Below are positions 6,786 through 14,058 of a DNA stretch of 15,327 bases, one piece after another. Within the stretch, counting starts at the first letter, position 1. The number at the start of each line of letters is the position of its first letter. Under the pieces are notes generated by a model. That model made no database searches, was not told the origin of the DNA, and worked only from the letters and a program-made list of their open reading frames with translations. Origin of the DNA: a bacterium (GTDB lineage Bacteria > KSB1 > UBA2214); assembly GCA_029560815.1 (NCBI GenBank), contig JAKQKF010000065.1, positions 1 to 15,327 on the forward strand, read 5' to 3'. The position numbers were made by a program, and so were the translations under genes.

Positions 6786-8264
6786 ATGAGCGGCGAGCTT
6801 CTCCTCCTGACCGCGGCGGTGATCGTGGTCAGCAGTGTCCTGCTGAGCAAGGTTTCGGAACGTTATGGCGTGCCGACGCTGCTGCTCTTTCTCGGCATCG
6901 GTATGCTCGCCGGCTATGAAGGGCCCGGCGGCATCTATTTCGACAATGCGCGGATGGCCCAGGCGCTCGGTACGGTGGCCCTCGCTTTTATCCTCTTCGC
7001 CGGCGGTTTGGAGACCGATTTTGCGGCCGTGCGCCGCGTGGTGCGGCCGGCGGCTACCCTGGCCACCGTCGGCGTCCTCAGCACAGCCTTGATCACCGGC
7101 CTCTGTATCCATTACCTGCTTGACCACGCCTGGATGGAGAGCCTGCTGATCGGGGCGATCGTCTCCTCAACCGACGCAGCCGCAGTGTTCGCCGTGCTGC
7201 GCTCGAAGAATGTCGGGCTCAAGGAGCCACTGCGACCGCTGCTCGAGCTCGAGTCCGGGAGCAACGATCCGATGGCGGTCTTTCTGACGGTCGGGATGAT
7301 CGAACTGATCACCCATCCGGAAAAATCGCTGACGAGCCTGATCCCGCTTTTCCTGCAGCAGATGATCCTCGGTCTGGTTCTGGGATACGCCATGGCCAGG
7401 CTTTTCATCCGGATCATCAACCGGGTCAAACTCGACTACGAGGGTCTCTATCCGGTCTTCTCCCTGGGCTGGGTGCTGCTGACCTACGCTCTGACCGCCT
7501 GGCTGAAGGGCAGCGGCTTTCTGGCGGTTTATATTGCCGGCCTGGTGCTGAGCAAGGAGAGCTTTTCCCACAAGAAGAGCTTGATCCGTTTTCAGGACGG
7601 CATCGCCTGGCTGATGCAGATACTGATGTTCCTGACGCTGGGCCTGCTGGTCTTTCCCTCTCATTTGATCCCGGTGGCCGGCCAGGGGCTGCTGATCGCC
7701 CTGGTGCTGATCCTGGTGGCGAGGCCGGCGGCGGTCTTTATCGGCCTGATGCCGTTCCGTTTCAATTTTCGTGAAAAGCACCTGATCTCGTGGGTCGGTC
7801 TGCGCGGCTCGGTGCCGATCGTACTCGCCACCTTTCCCATGCTGGCCGGACTTGACCAGACTCACTATATTTTCAATCTCGTCTTTTTCATCGTCATCTC
7901 CTCGGTCCTGCTGCAGGGCACCACTATTCCCCTGATGGCGCGGCTGGCCAAAGTGGATGCGCCCCTGGTGCGCCAGCGCCGCTACCCCATCGACTTTGAC
8001 AACTCCGAGGCGATGGACCTGCAGCTGGTCGATCTCTTTGTGCCCTATGGGTCTGAGGCGGCGGGAAAGCAGATCCTCGAACTCGAGTTCCCCAGAGACT
8101 GCCTCATCACCCTGATTTCGCGGAACGAGAAATTTGTCATGCCGGGGGGTTCGACCGTGCTCGAGGAGGGGGATGTGCTGCTGATCCTCGCCAGTCCGGA
8201 GAATCTGACGGCCGCACGCGCCATTCTCGAAAAGCGCCGCGGGGAGAAAGCAGCCGGGGCGTGA
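6786..8264 (+). CDS. CPA1-family K+(Na+)/H+ antiporter, NhaP2/CvrA-like, with TrkA-C domain
   Basis: 492 residues. It is an integral membrane exchanger moving K+ or Na+ out against H+, for pH and volume control. About twelve hydrophobic segments span residues 1-390. The core motifs are FILFAGGLETDF (68-79), SSTDAAAVFAVLRS (127-140, with T129-D130 in the unwound helix) and LELESGSNDPMAVFLT (153-168, the N160-D161 pair of electroneutral CPA1 carriers), then WVGLRGSVPIVLA (336-348). The cytoplasmic tail (about 405-485) is a TrkA-C/RCK-C regulatory domain, with VDLFVPYGSEAAGK and a V-x-x-EGDVLLILA ending, likely to bind a nucleotide or ion. That architecture matches NhaP2 (CvrA) K+/H+ antiporters, but ion choice cannot be read from sequence. 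The ribosome binding site is weak (GCCGGTC upstream). The start fits the family N-terminus. Confidence 0.88.
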   Translation: MSGELLLLTAAVIVVSSVLLSKVSERYGVPTLLLFLGIGMLAGYEGPGGIYFDNARMAQALGTVALAFILFAGGLETDFAAVRRVVRPAATLATVGVLSTALITGLCIHYLLDHAWMESLLIGAIVSSTDAAAVFAVLRSKNVGLKEPLRPLLELESGSNDPMAVFLTVGMIELITHPEKSLTSLIPLFLQQMILGLVLGYAMARLFIRIINRVKLDYEGLYPVFSLGWVLLTYALTAWLKGSGFLAVYIAGLVLSKESFSHKKSLIRFQDGIAWLMQILMFLTLGLLVFPSHLIPVAGQGLLIALVLILVARPAAVFIGLMPFRFNFREKHLISWVGLRGSVPIVLATFPMLAGLDQTHYIFNLVFFIVISSVLLQGTTIPLMARLAKVDAPLVRQRRYPIDFDNSEAMDLQLVDLFVPYGSEAAGKQILELEFPRDCLITLISRNEKFVMPGGSTVLEEGDVLLILASPENLTAARAILEKRRGEKAAGA

Positions 8265-8280
8265 GGAGTGCAAAGAAGGG

Positions 8281-8308
8281 TTGCATGGGAAAGCTGGAAT
8301 GGATAAAT
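8281..8308 (+). promoter_or_regulatory. Possible promoter for the citrate lyase cluster
   Basis: The 86-base gap before the citDE fusion is clearly richer in A and T than its surroundings. TTGCAT (8281-8286) and ATAAAT (8303-8308) are separated by 16 bases and resemble -35 and -10 boxes. They would give a leader of about 36 bases ending in GGAGAAG (8337-8343), seven bases before the ATG at 8351. A second pair, TTGAAC (8308-8313) and AACAAT (8330-8335), would start transcription inside the ribosome binding site and is less likely. No terminator is visible after the antiporter gene. Confidence 0.3.
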
Positions 8309-8350
8309 TGAACAATTCGTAACCTGTGAAACAATCGGAGAAGCGATGAT

Positions 8351-9550
8351 ATGGAGACACTGACCGGCAGGGCCGGACGCGACGAAAAGAGCGATCTTTT
8401 GGTCGAGATCGGGATACTCGATCAGGGTGGCCTGGAAATCCAGGTCAACAGTTCGGTCAAGGCCCTCTATGGCAAGGCCATCAAGGCTGCTGCTGAAACG
8501 GCCCTGCAAGAGCTGGGCATCCGGCATGCCCGGGTGACCATCCATGACCGGGGCGCGCTGGACTGGGTGATCCGGGCGCGCATCGAGGCTGCCGCCTGCG
8601 CAGCCGGCCACAAGACCGGACTCAAGCCCCCGGCCGGCGCGCTGCGTTCGCCGGCGGATAAAAACCGGCTGCGGCGGACGCGCCTCTATCTGCCCGGCAG
8701 CAATCCTGATCTGATGCTCAACGCCCATCTTTTCGGGGCGGACTGTCTGATCCTCGACCTCGAGGATTCAGTGGCGCCCCCGGAAAAATATGCGACGCGC
8801 ATCCTCGTCAAACATGCCCTCGGCGCCCTGGAATTCGGCAGCAGTGAGCGCATTGTGCGCATCAACCCGCTTTCGACCCCTTACGGCGTCAAGGATCTCG
8901 AGGAGATCGTCGGCGCGGCGCCTGACACCCTGCTCATTCCCAAGTGCGAGAGCGCGGCGGATATTCTGGCGGTGGAGGAGCTGGTCGCGGCGCTGGAGGC
9001 AAAGGCGGGGTTGATCCATCCCCTTCTTTTCATGCCCCTGATCGAGACCGCCAGGGGCGTGCTCCACGCCTACGAGATCGCCACGGCCGGCAAGCGCAAT
9101 ATCGCCCTCTGTTTCGGGGCCGAGGATTTCACCGCGGATCTGGGGGTCGAACGGACAGTCGAGGGGAAAGAACATTATGTGGCGCGCAGCATGATCGTGC
9201 TGGCGGCCAAGGCGGCGGGGATCCAGGCGATCGACACGGTCTACTCCGATGTGCAGGATGTCGAGGGGCTGACCGCCAGCGCGCGGGAGGCGATGGCCCA
9301 GGGTTTTGACGGCAAGGGGGTGATCCATCCGAGCCAGATCAAGCCGGTTCACGAGGCCTTTTGCCCCTCACCGGAGCAGATTGAAAAAGCGCAGAAAATT
9401 GTGGCCGCTCTGGCGGAGGCCAAGGCCAGGGGATTGGGCGTTGTCTCTCTCGGCACCAAGATGATCGATGCCCCGGTGGTGGCGCGCGCGCAAAAGATAC
9501 TGGAGCGCGCCCGCGCTCATGGCATTCTCGGAGAGGAAGAAAAGATATGA
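8351..9550 (+). CDS. Citrate lyase gamma-beta fusion (acyl carrier CitD joined to citryl-CoA lyase CitE)
   Basis: 399 residues in one continuous frame. Residues about 8-88 match CitD, the acyl carrier protein of citrate lyase, with DLLVEIGILD, LEIQVNSSV, the YGKAI helix and the DRGALDWVIRARIEAA block. After a short Lys/Pro linker (about 88-107), residues about 108-396 match CitE. CitE belongs to the HpcH/HpaI aldolase family and cleaves citryl-ACP to oxaloacetate and acetyl-ACP. Its motifs are TRLYLPGSNPD, CLILDLEDSV (Mg-binding E138), IVRINP, PLIETARGV, FGAEDFTADLG, AIDTVYSD, GFDGKGVIHPSQ and the close GLGVVSLGTKMIDAP. In most known operons citD and citE are separate genes. Carrier proteins use a Ser in ESSD or ESGD for the phosphoribosyl-dephospho-CoA arm. 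Here the aligned block is DEKSD, with Ser14 one place later than expected. The stop overlaps the citF ATG. The gene may be regulated by the AT-rich upstream gap. Confidence 0.9.
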   Translation: METLTGRAGRDEKSDLLVEIGILDQGGLEIQVNSSVKALYGKAIKAAAETALQELGIRHARVTIHDRGALDWVIRARIEAAACAAGHKTGLKPPAGALRSPADKNRLRRTRLYLPGSNPDLMLNAHLFGADCLILDLEDSVAPPEKYATRILVKHALGALEFGSSERIVRINPLSTPYGVKDLEEIVGAAPDTLLIPKCESAADILAVEELVAALEAKAGLIHPLLFMPLIETARGVLHAYEIATAGKRNIALCFGAEDFTADLGVERTVEGKEHYVARSMIVLAAKAAGIQAIDTVYSDVQDVEGLTASAREAMAQGFDGKGVIHPSQIKPVHEAFCPSPEQIEKAQKIVAALAEAKARGLGVVSLGTKMIDAPVVARAQKILERARAHGILGEEEKI

Positions 9551-11097
9551 GCATGGTGAAGAACAGTCTCGGGCGTATGGTGCCCACGGAAGTCAATGGC
9601 CGCAGCGTGCGGCCTTTCATGGGGGCTCATGCCGATACAGGCGGGGGCATGCGCTACGGCGGGAGTATCCCCGCGGCCGCCCGCTACAGGAACAAGCTGC
9701 TCACTGACCTCGATGCGGCGATCGACGCCTGCGCGATCCGCGACGGCATGGTGATCTCTTTTCATCATCATCTGCGCAACGGTGATTTCCTCGTCAACCT
9801 GGTGGTGGAGAAGCTGGCCGCGCGCGGTCTGAAAGATCTGGTGCTCGCCCCTTCGGCCCTTTTCCCGGTTCACGGCGGGCTGGCCGACCATATCGAATCC
9901 GGCATGATCTCCCATATTGAGGGCTCGATGAACGGCCCCATCGGCCGCGCCTGCTCGCTGGGCAAAATGAAAAAGACCGCGGTGCTGCGCTCGCATGGCG
10001 GCCGCTACCGCGCCCTCCAGGACGGCGATCTGCACATCGATGTCGCTTTCATCGCGGCGCCCTGCGCCGACAGCCATGGCAACGCCAACGGCGTCAACGG
10101 CCCCTCCGCCTGCGGCCCGCTCGGCTTCGCTTTGGCCGACTCTCTCTTCGCCGACAAGGTGGTGGTGGTGACCGATCACCTTGTGGATTTTCCCTGCCAT
10201 CCCTGGAGCATCGAGGGCGGCAACGTCGATTATGTCGTGGTGGTCGACTCCATCGGCGACCCGAGCCAGATCGTCTCGGGCACGACCCAGATCACCCGTT
10301 CTCCCACCCGTCTTCTCATCGCCGAGTATGCCGCCCGCTTTGTCAGCGAGTCGGGCCTCATGACCGATCCCCATTTCAGCTTTCAGGCCGGCGCCGGCGG
10401 GGTTTCGCTCGCCTTTGTCAAATATATGAGCGAACTCATGCACGAGGCGGGCGTGGTGGCCGATTTCGTCCGCGGCGGGTCGACCCGGTATATGGTCGAT
10501 ATGCTCGAGAACGGCCTCACCCGCTATATCCTCGACGGCCAGAGCTTCGACCTCGACGGAGTGCGCTCCCTGCGCGACCATCCCCGCCACATCGAGACCA
10601 ATCCCTTCGTTTCGTACGATTACCATACCAAGGGCTGCTTCGCCCGGATCCTCAAGGTCTCGGTGCTGGGTGCGACGGAGATCGACCTCGATTTCAACGT
10701 CAACGTCAATACCCACTCCGACGGCTGGCTGCTGCACGGCATCGGCGGCTTTACCGATGCGGCCGACGCCCAGGTGACGATGATCACCGCCCCGCTGGTG
10801 CGCAGCCGCCTGCCCATCGTGCTGGACCGGGTGACCACGGTGACGGCTCCGGGAGAGATGATCGATGTGGTGGTGACCGAGTACGGCATCGCCGTCAATC
10901 CCCGCCGGCAGGAGCTGCTCGACCGCCTCAAGGGCAGTACTCTGCCCCTGAAACCGATCGAGGAACTGCGCGACATCGCCTTAAAGCTGTCAGGCGCACC
11001 CGAGAAGCCGGTATTTACCGACCGCGTGGTGGCGGTGATCGAATTCCGCGACGGCACCATCATCGATGCCGTCCGCGAACTGGTGCCGGCGGAATGA
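9547..11097 (+). CDS. citF: Citrate lyase alpha subunit (citrate:acetyl-ACP transferase)
   Basis: 516 residues, near the usual length of about 510. CitF swaps the acetyl group on the acyl carrier arm for citrate, giving citryl-ACP for CitE to cleave. Family blocks are visible throughout: SLGRMVPTEVNGR and the Gly-rich GGGMRYGGS near the N-terminus, DGMVISFHHHLRNGD, GPIGRACSLGKM, GPSACGPLGFALADS, PTRLLIAEYAARFV, FQAGAGGVSLAFVKYM, SYDYHTKGCFARIL, and TVTAPGEMIDVVVTEYGIAVNP near the end. The start is fixed by the ATGA overlap with the citDE fusion, so both subunits are probably made in step. Together they supply all three subunit types of a citrate lyase. The gene for the activating acetyl-ligase (citC) is not in view. 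Citrate fermentation is the classic role. A role in another acetyl-CoA-yielding route is possible. Confidence 0.94.
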   Translation: MSMVKNSLGRMVPTEVNGRSVRPFMGAHADTGGGMRYGGSIPAAARYRNKLLTDLDAAIDACAIRDGMVISFHHHLRNGDFLVNLVVEKLAARGLKDLVLAPSALFPVHGGLADHIESGMISHIEGSMNGPIGRACSLGKMKKTAVLRSHGGRYRALQDGDLHIDVAFIAAPCADSHGNANGVNGPSACGPLGFALADSLFADKVVVVTDHLVDFPCHPWSIEGGNVDYVVVVDSIGDPSQIVSGTTQITRSPTRLLIAEYAARFVSESGLMTDPHFSFQAGAGGVSLAFVKYMSELMHEAGVVADFVRGGSTRYMVDMLENGLTRYILDGQSFDLDGVRSLRDHPRHIETNPFVSYDYHTKGCFARILKVSVLGATEIDLDFNVNVNTHSDGWLLHGIGGFTDAADAQVTMITAPLVRSRLPIVLDRVTTVTAPGEMIDVVVTEYGIAVNPRRQELLDRLKGSTLPLKPIEELRDIALKLSGAPEKPVFTDRVVAVIEFRDGTIIDAVRELVPAE

Positions 11098-11141
11098 TCC
11101 GGCGGCTGTAGAAAGTATAAATCTGATCTCAGGAGAAGGAA

Positions 11142-11717
11142 ATGAGCAGTAGATACATGGAAGTGGTGCTCAAATCGGACGCCCGCTTTGCCAAGGGCTT
11201 CCTCGAGGGCTATCTCGCCGGAACCGGCAGGAGCTTCCGCTTTTTCATCAACGAAGAGGCCGGGATTGAAGCCGAGTCGCTTTCCGAAAAGCTGAAGGAG
11301 CTGGTCGGTCTTGCCGATCTTTTCCAGCGCATCGTCATCGAGGAGGATTTCTGGACGGCTCTGCAAAAGGATGCCGCTGCCGCCCTCGGCCTCTCAGGCC
11401 ATCCCATTCAGGCCAGGAAGATCAGTTCCGGCTCCTTCTCCGTCAGGATCAAGGAGTTCTCAAAGGAGAGCGCTGCGGCCATCAAGCAGATCGTCAGCGG
11501 GCGGCCCGCCGGTGTGGTGGCGGAGGGGTGGAAAGAGGACGAGACCGTCAACCGGAATGGCCGCGGGGTGGAACTCTATTCGCCGCTGCATGATTATGTC
11601 TATGAAGCCGAGGGTTCTTTCAGCGGCGGGATCGAGGCCGTTGCCGATCTGCGCGCGCAGCTGGTGCTCCACGATGCCGTCAAGGCCGGCCTGATCAAGC
11701 TGCTCTACGAGGAATAG
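11142..11717 (+). CDS. Protein of unknown function next to citF
   Basis: 191 residues; I do not recognise the family. The start is well supported by AGGAGAAGG ending just before the ATG (AGGAG at 11131-11135, six bases away). There is no signal peptide, membrane segment, cysteine motif or known nucleotide-binding loop. The sequence looks soluble and alpha/beta, with strand-helix units such as YMEVVLKSDARFAKGFLEGYL at 5-25 and SFSVRIKEFSKESAAAIKQIV at 98-118. The two may be weak repeats of one fold, which is only an impression. A charged middle with WKEDETVNRNGRGVELY (130-146) and HDYVYEAEG (150-158) follows. The length is close to CitX (about 180), but the CitX sequence pattern is absent. It lies 44 bases after citF and is probably co-transcribed, although TATAAA at 11116-11121 could be a -10 without a clear -35. 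A role linked to citrate lyase is inference from position only. Confidence 0.85.
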   Translation: MSSRYMEVVLKSDARFAKGFLEGYLAGTGRSFRFFINEEAGIEAESLSEKLKELVGLADLFQRIVIEEDFWTALQKDAAAALGLSGHPIQARKISSGSFSVRIKEFSKESAAAIKQIVSGRPAGVVAEGWKEDETVNRNGRGVELYSPLHDYVYEAEGSFSGGIEAVADLRAQLVLHDAVKAGLIKLLYEE

Positions 11718-11718
11718 C

Positions 11719-11868
11719 GGTCCGCCGGACCCTGACCGTGCAGCTTTAAGGTCCGCCCGATCCGGCGCCTTGCGGAGACCCGCAGGAATCCCGCGCGCTC
11801 TCTCCAAAGCGCCGACTGCCAGAGTCCGGCCCGCGGAGCGCACGATGCAGAGGGGGATGGTGATCAGG
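11719..11868 (+). other. GC-rich non-coding stretch with small hairpins
   Basis: The 260-base gap between the unknown gene and secD has three parts; this is the first. It begins with a hairpin right after the stop codon, GGTCC-GCC-GGACC (11719-11731). A second hairpin pairs CTTGCGG (11769-11775) with CCGCAGG (11780-11786) across an AGAC loop, with one G-T wobble. A third, GACT-GCCAG-AGTC, is smaller. GGTCCGCC occurs twice (11719-11726 and 11750-11757). No known riboswitch or small RNA motif is recognised. Open frames crossing here on either strand lack a ribosome binding site and family features, so I read the stretch as non-coding. Confidence 0.35.
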
Positions 11869-11900
11869 CGGGCTCCCCTGGTGAGGGGTCCGTTCTTTTT
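11869..11900 (+). terminator. Probable intrinsic terminator after the citrate lyase cluster
   Basis: CGG (11869-11871) pairs with CCG (11890-11892) and CCCCT (11875-11879) with AGGGG (11884-11888) around a GGTG loop, leaving a small asymmetric internal bulge. TTCTTTTT follows at once (11893-11900). Hairpin plus T tract is the form of a Rho-independent terminator. It would separate the citrate lyase unit from secD. Confidence 0.5.
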
Positions 11901-11901
11901 G

Positions 11902-11931
11902 TTTGCATATTTAGGCAAAATGAGCTATATT
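11902..11931 (+). promoter_or_regulatory. Predicted sigma-70-type promoter for secDF
   Basis: TTTGCA (11902-11907) and TATATT (11926-11931) are 18 bases apart, matching four and five of six consensus positions. They lie in an AT-rich patch just after the terminator. Transcription would begin near 11938, leaving a leader of about 40 bases with AGGAGG at 11962-11967 for secD. Confidence 0.5.
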
Positions 11932-11977
11932 TCTAGGTTATGTCCGCCAAAATTCCCTTTCAGGAGGTTTTTCATTC

Positions 11978-14017
11978 ATGCAACGAGCTCTGATTTTCAA
12001 GCTTATTTTCGTTTTGGCCCTGATCGTCGTGGCCGTGCTCTCCCTGATGCCCACCTTTCAGGTGAACAACCTGCTCGATCGAGAGTCCGCGCTGATCACT
12101 AAACTCGGCACTCTCTCCGGCTTGAGCAAGACCGATATTGATGTCGGCGTCACCAGCGGCGAGCTGGAGGGCTCCGTACGCCGGGCCGTTTCCGAGGACA
12201 ACAGGAATGAAGCCCTGCGTCTCTCCGACGATCTGATCAAACTCAACAACAGGATCGCCAAGCTGCAAGGCCGTGCGATCCGCCGCGGGCTCGACCTCCA
12301 GGGCGGCACCTACCTGGTGTACGAGATCGATTTGAAACAGTATCTGGCCGAGAATGCCAAGAACAAGGATACCCGCCTCGAGGATATTCTCGCCGCGTCG
12401 CAGCGCGACTATGAAAACCGTGGTACTGACTTTTTTGAGGCTCTGCAGGATAATTTCACCTCCCGCGATCTCAAGCTGAATCGTTATTTCGGCCGTCGCG
12501 GCCAGACCGATGAAGAGGTCGTAGCCGATCTGCAAAAGCTCTCCAAAGACGCCGTCGACCGGACTTTGCAGGTGCTGCGCAACCGCGTCGACCAGTTTGG
12601 CGTCTCCGAGCCCAGCATCACTCCGCAGGGCCACAGCCGCATTCTCATCGAGCTGCCGGGCATCCAGAATATCGAGCGCGCCAAAAAAGTCATCGGCACC
12701 ACAGCCCTGCTCGAGTTCAAGCTGGTGAAGGACCCCGAGATTGTCTGGTCGATACTGAATGATATCGACAAGGCCCTGCGCGCCAAGCGTCAGGGGGTCG
12801 ATGTGGCTGCGGTCAAGACCGACACCGCCATCACCACCGGCGACAAGGCCGCAGAGAAACAGCTCAGCCTGAATGAACTCTTCGGCGACCAGACCACCAG
12901 TGAGTCCGGCGAAGACACTTCGATCGTGGTGGATCAGGCGACCTTTGATGAAAAACCTTTTACCTCGCTTCTGCGCGGGTTGCCCGGGCGCTATTCCGAT
13001 GTGGTCTCCGTACCGTCGCAGAACAGACGCGCGGTCCAGCGTGCTCTGCAGCTGCCCGAGGTGCAGGCGGCCATCCCCAGCGATGTCGAACTGCTCTGGG
13101 GCACCCGCGAGGTAGCCATGGGCGACCAGTCCTTCCAGCGTCTCTATGTCGTGAAGAAAGAGGCCGAACTGCTCGGCTCCATGCTCAGCAATGCGGACGT
13201 CCAGATCGACGGCGGCTCCCAGAGCCTGAGCGCCGGACAGGCGGAGGTCCATATGGAACTGAATCCTGAAGGAACCAAGACCTTTGCCAAGGTGACCGGC
13301 ATGAATGTCGGCAAGCAGCTGGCGATTGTGCTTGACGGCCGTGTTGAATCGGCCCCGAATATCAAGGAAAAGATCCCCTCCGGCAGCGCCCGCATCGACG
13401 GCATGGGCAGCATGGAGGAGGCGCAGGATCTGGCGCTGGTGCTTCGCGCCGGCGCCCTCCCGGCCCCGGTGAAGGTGCTACAGGAAGATACCGTGGGTCC
13501 CTCGCTCGGCCAGGATTCGGTCAGCAAGGGAGCCAAGTCCGCCCTGATCGGCATTCTGCTGGTGATGATTTTCGTGGTCCTCTATTACAATCTGGTGGGC
13601 CTGGTCGCCGATTTCGCGCTGATTCTCAACTCCCTTTTCGTGCTGGCGATCATGGCCGGCTTCGGTTTCACCCTCACCCTGCCGGGCATCGCCGGTTTCA
13701 TCCTCTCCGTGGCCATGGCCATCGATTCCAACGTGCTCATCAACGAGCGTATCCGTGAGGAGCTGCGCGGCGGCAAGACCACACGCGCGGCGATCGAACA
13801 GGGGTACGGCCGCGCCCTGATCACCATCCTCGATTCCAATATCACTACCCTGATCACCGGCGCAGTGCTCTACACCTTCGGCACCGGCTCCGTGCGGGGT
13901 TTTGCGGTGACCCTCTGTATCGGTATTCTCGTGAGTATGTTCACCGCCATTTACGTCACGCGCCTGATCCTCGATCTCGCGACCATCCGCTTCGGCGTGA
14001 AGAAACTGAGCATTTAA
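11978..14017 (+). CDS. secD: Protein translocase subunit SecD
   Basis: 679 residues. SecD with SecF uses the proton gradient to pull exported proteins out of the SecYEG channel on the outer side of the cytoplasmic membrane. TM1 is at about residues 5-25. The D1 motif GLDLQGG (104-110, D106) starts the periplasmic P1 domain, which includes the DRTLQVLRNRVDQFGVSEP block (194-212) and continues to about 505. TM2-TM6 span about 522-668, with AMAIDSNVLINERIREELR holding the proton-path Asp583. Two regions are longer than in E. coli SecD (615 residues): about 75 residues between TM1 and D1, with a coiled-coil-like end, and an acidic, low-complexity stretch (about 253-330) inside P1. Extra length before D1 also occurs in Bacteroidetes SecDF. 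AGGAGG stands ten bases before the ATG. secF follows after 41 bases. Confidence 0.96.
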   Translation: MQRALIFKLIFVLALIVVAVLSLMPTFQVNNLLDRESALITKLGTLSGLSKTDIDVGVTSGELEGSVRRAVSEDNRNEALRLSDDLIKLNNRIAKLQGRAIRRGLDLQGGTYLVYEIDLKQYLAENAKNKDTRLEDILAASQRDYENRGTDFFEALQDNFTSRDLKLNRYFGRRGQTDEEVVADLQKLSKDAVDRTLQVLRNRVDQFGVSEPSITPQGHSRILIELPGIQNIERAKKVIGTTALLEFKLVKDPEIVWSILNDIDKALRAKRQGVDVAAVKTDTAITTGDKAAEKQLSLNELFGDQTTSESGEDTSIVVDQATFDEKPFTSLLRGLPGRYSDVVSVPSQNRRAVQRALQLPEVQAAIPSDVELLWGTREVAMGDQSFQRLYVVKKEAELLGSMLSNADVQIDGGSQSLSAGQAEVHMELNPEGTKTFAKVTGMNVGKQLAIVLDGRVESAPNIKEKIPSGSARIDGMGSMEEAQDLALVLRAGALPAPVKVLQEDTVGPSLGQDSVSKGAKSALIGILLVMIFVVLYYNLVGLVADFALILNSLFVLAIMAGFGFTLTLPGIAGFILSVAMAIDSNVLINERIREELRGGKTTRAAIEQGYGRALITILDSNITTLITGAVLYTFGTGSVRGFAVTLCIGILVSMFTAIYVTRLILDLATIRFGVKKLSI

Positions 14018-14058
14018 TCGGGCTGGCATGGCCTTTTCCTCAAGGAGATAGTGCGAGT

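Noticed and set aside
8346..8363. Five-codon upstream frame (ATG ATA TGG AGA CAC TGA) overlapping the citDE start
   Set aside because: Its ATG is only two bases from the Shine-Dalgarno, too close for efficient use, so chance is the simpler reading.
11142..11717. The unknown gene as citX (holo-ACP synthase)
   Set aside because: Length and position fit, but I see none of the CitX sequence blocks, including its conserved cysteine-containing C-terminus.
11460..11918. 152-residue - strand frame covering the spacer before secD
   Set aside because: Half is antisense to the 191-residue gene. The sequence is low in recognisable features and there is no start signal.
11770..12102. 110-residue + strand frame across the secD promoter and start
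   Set aside because: It overlaps secD in another frame, has no ribosome binding site and contains the terminator and promoter signals.
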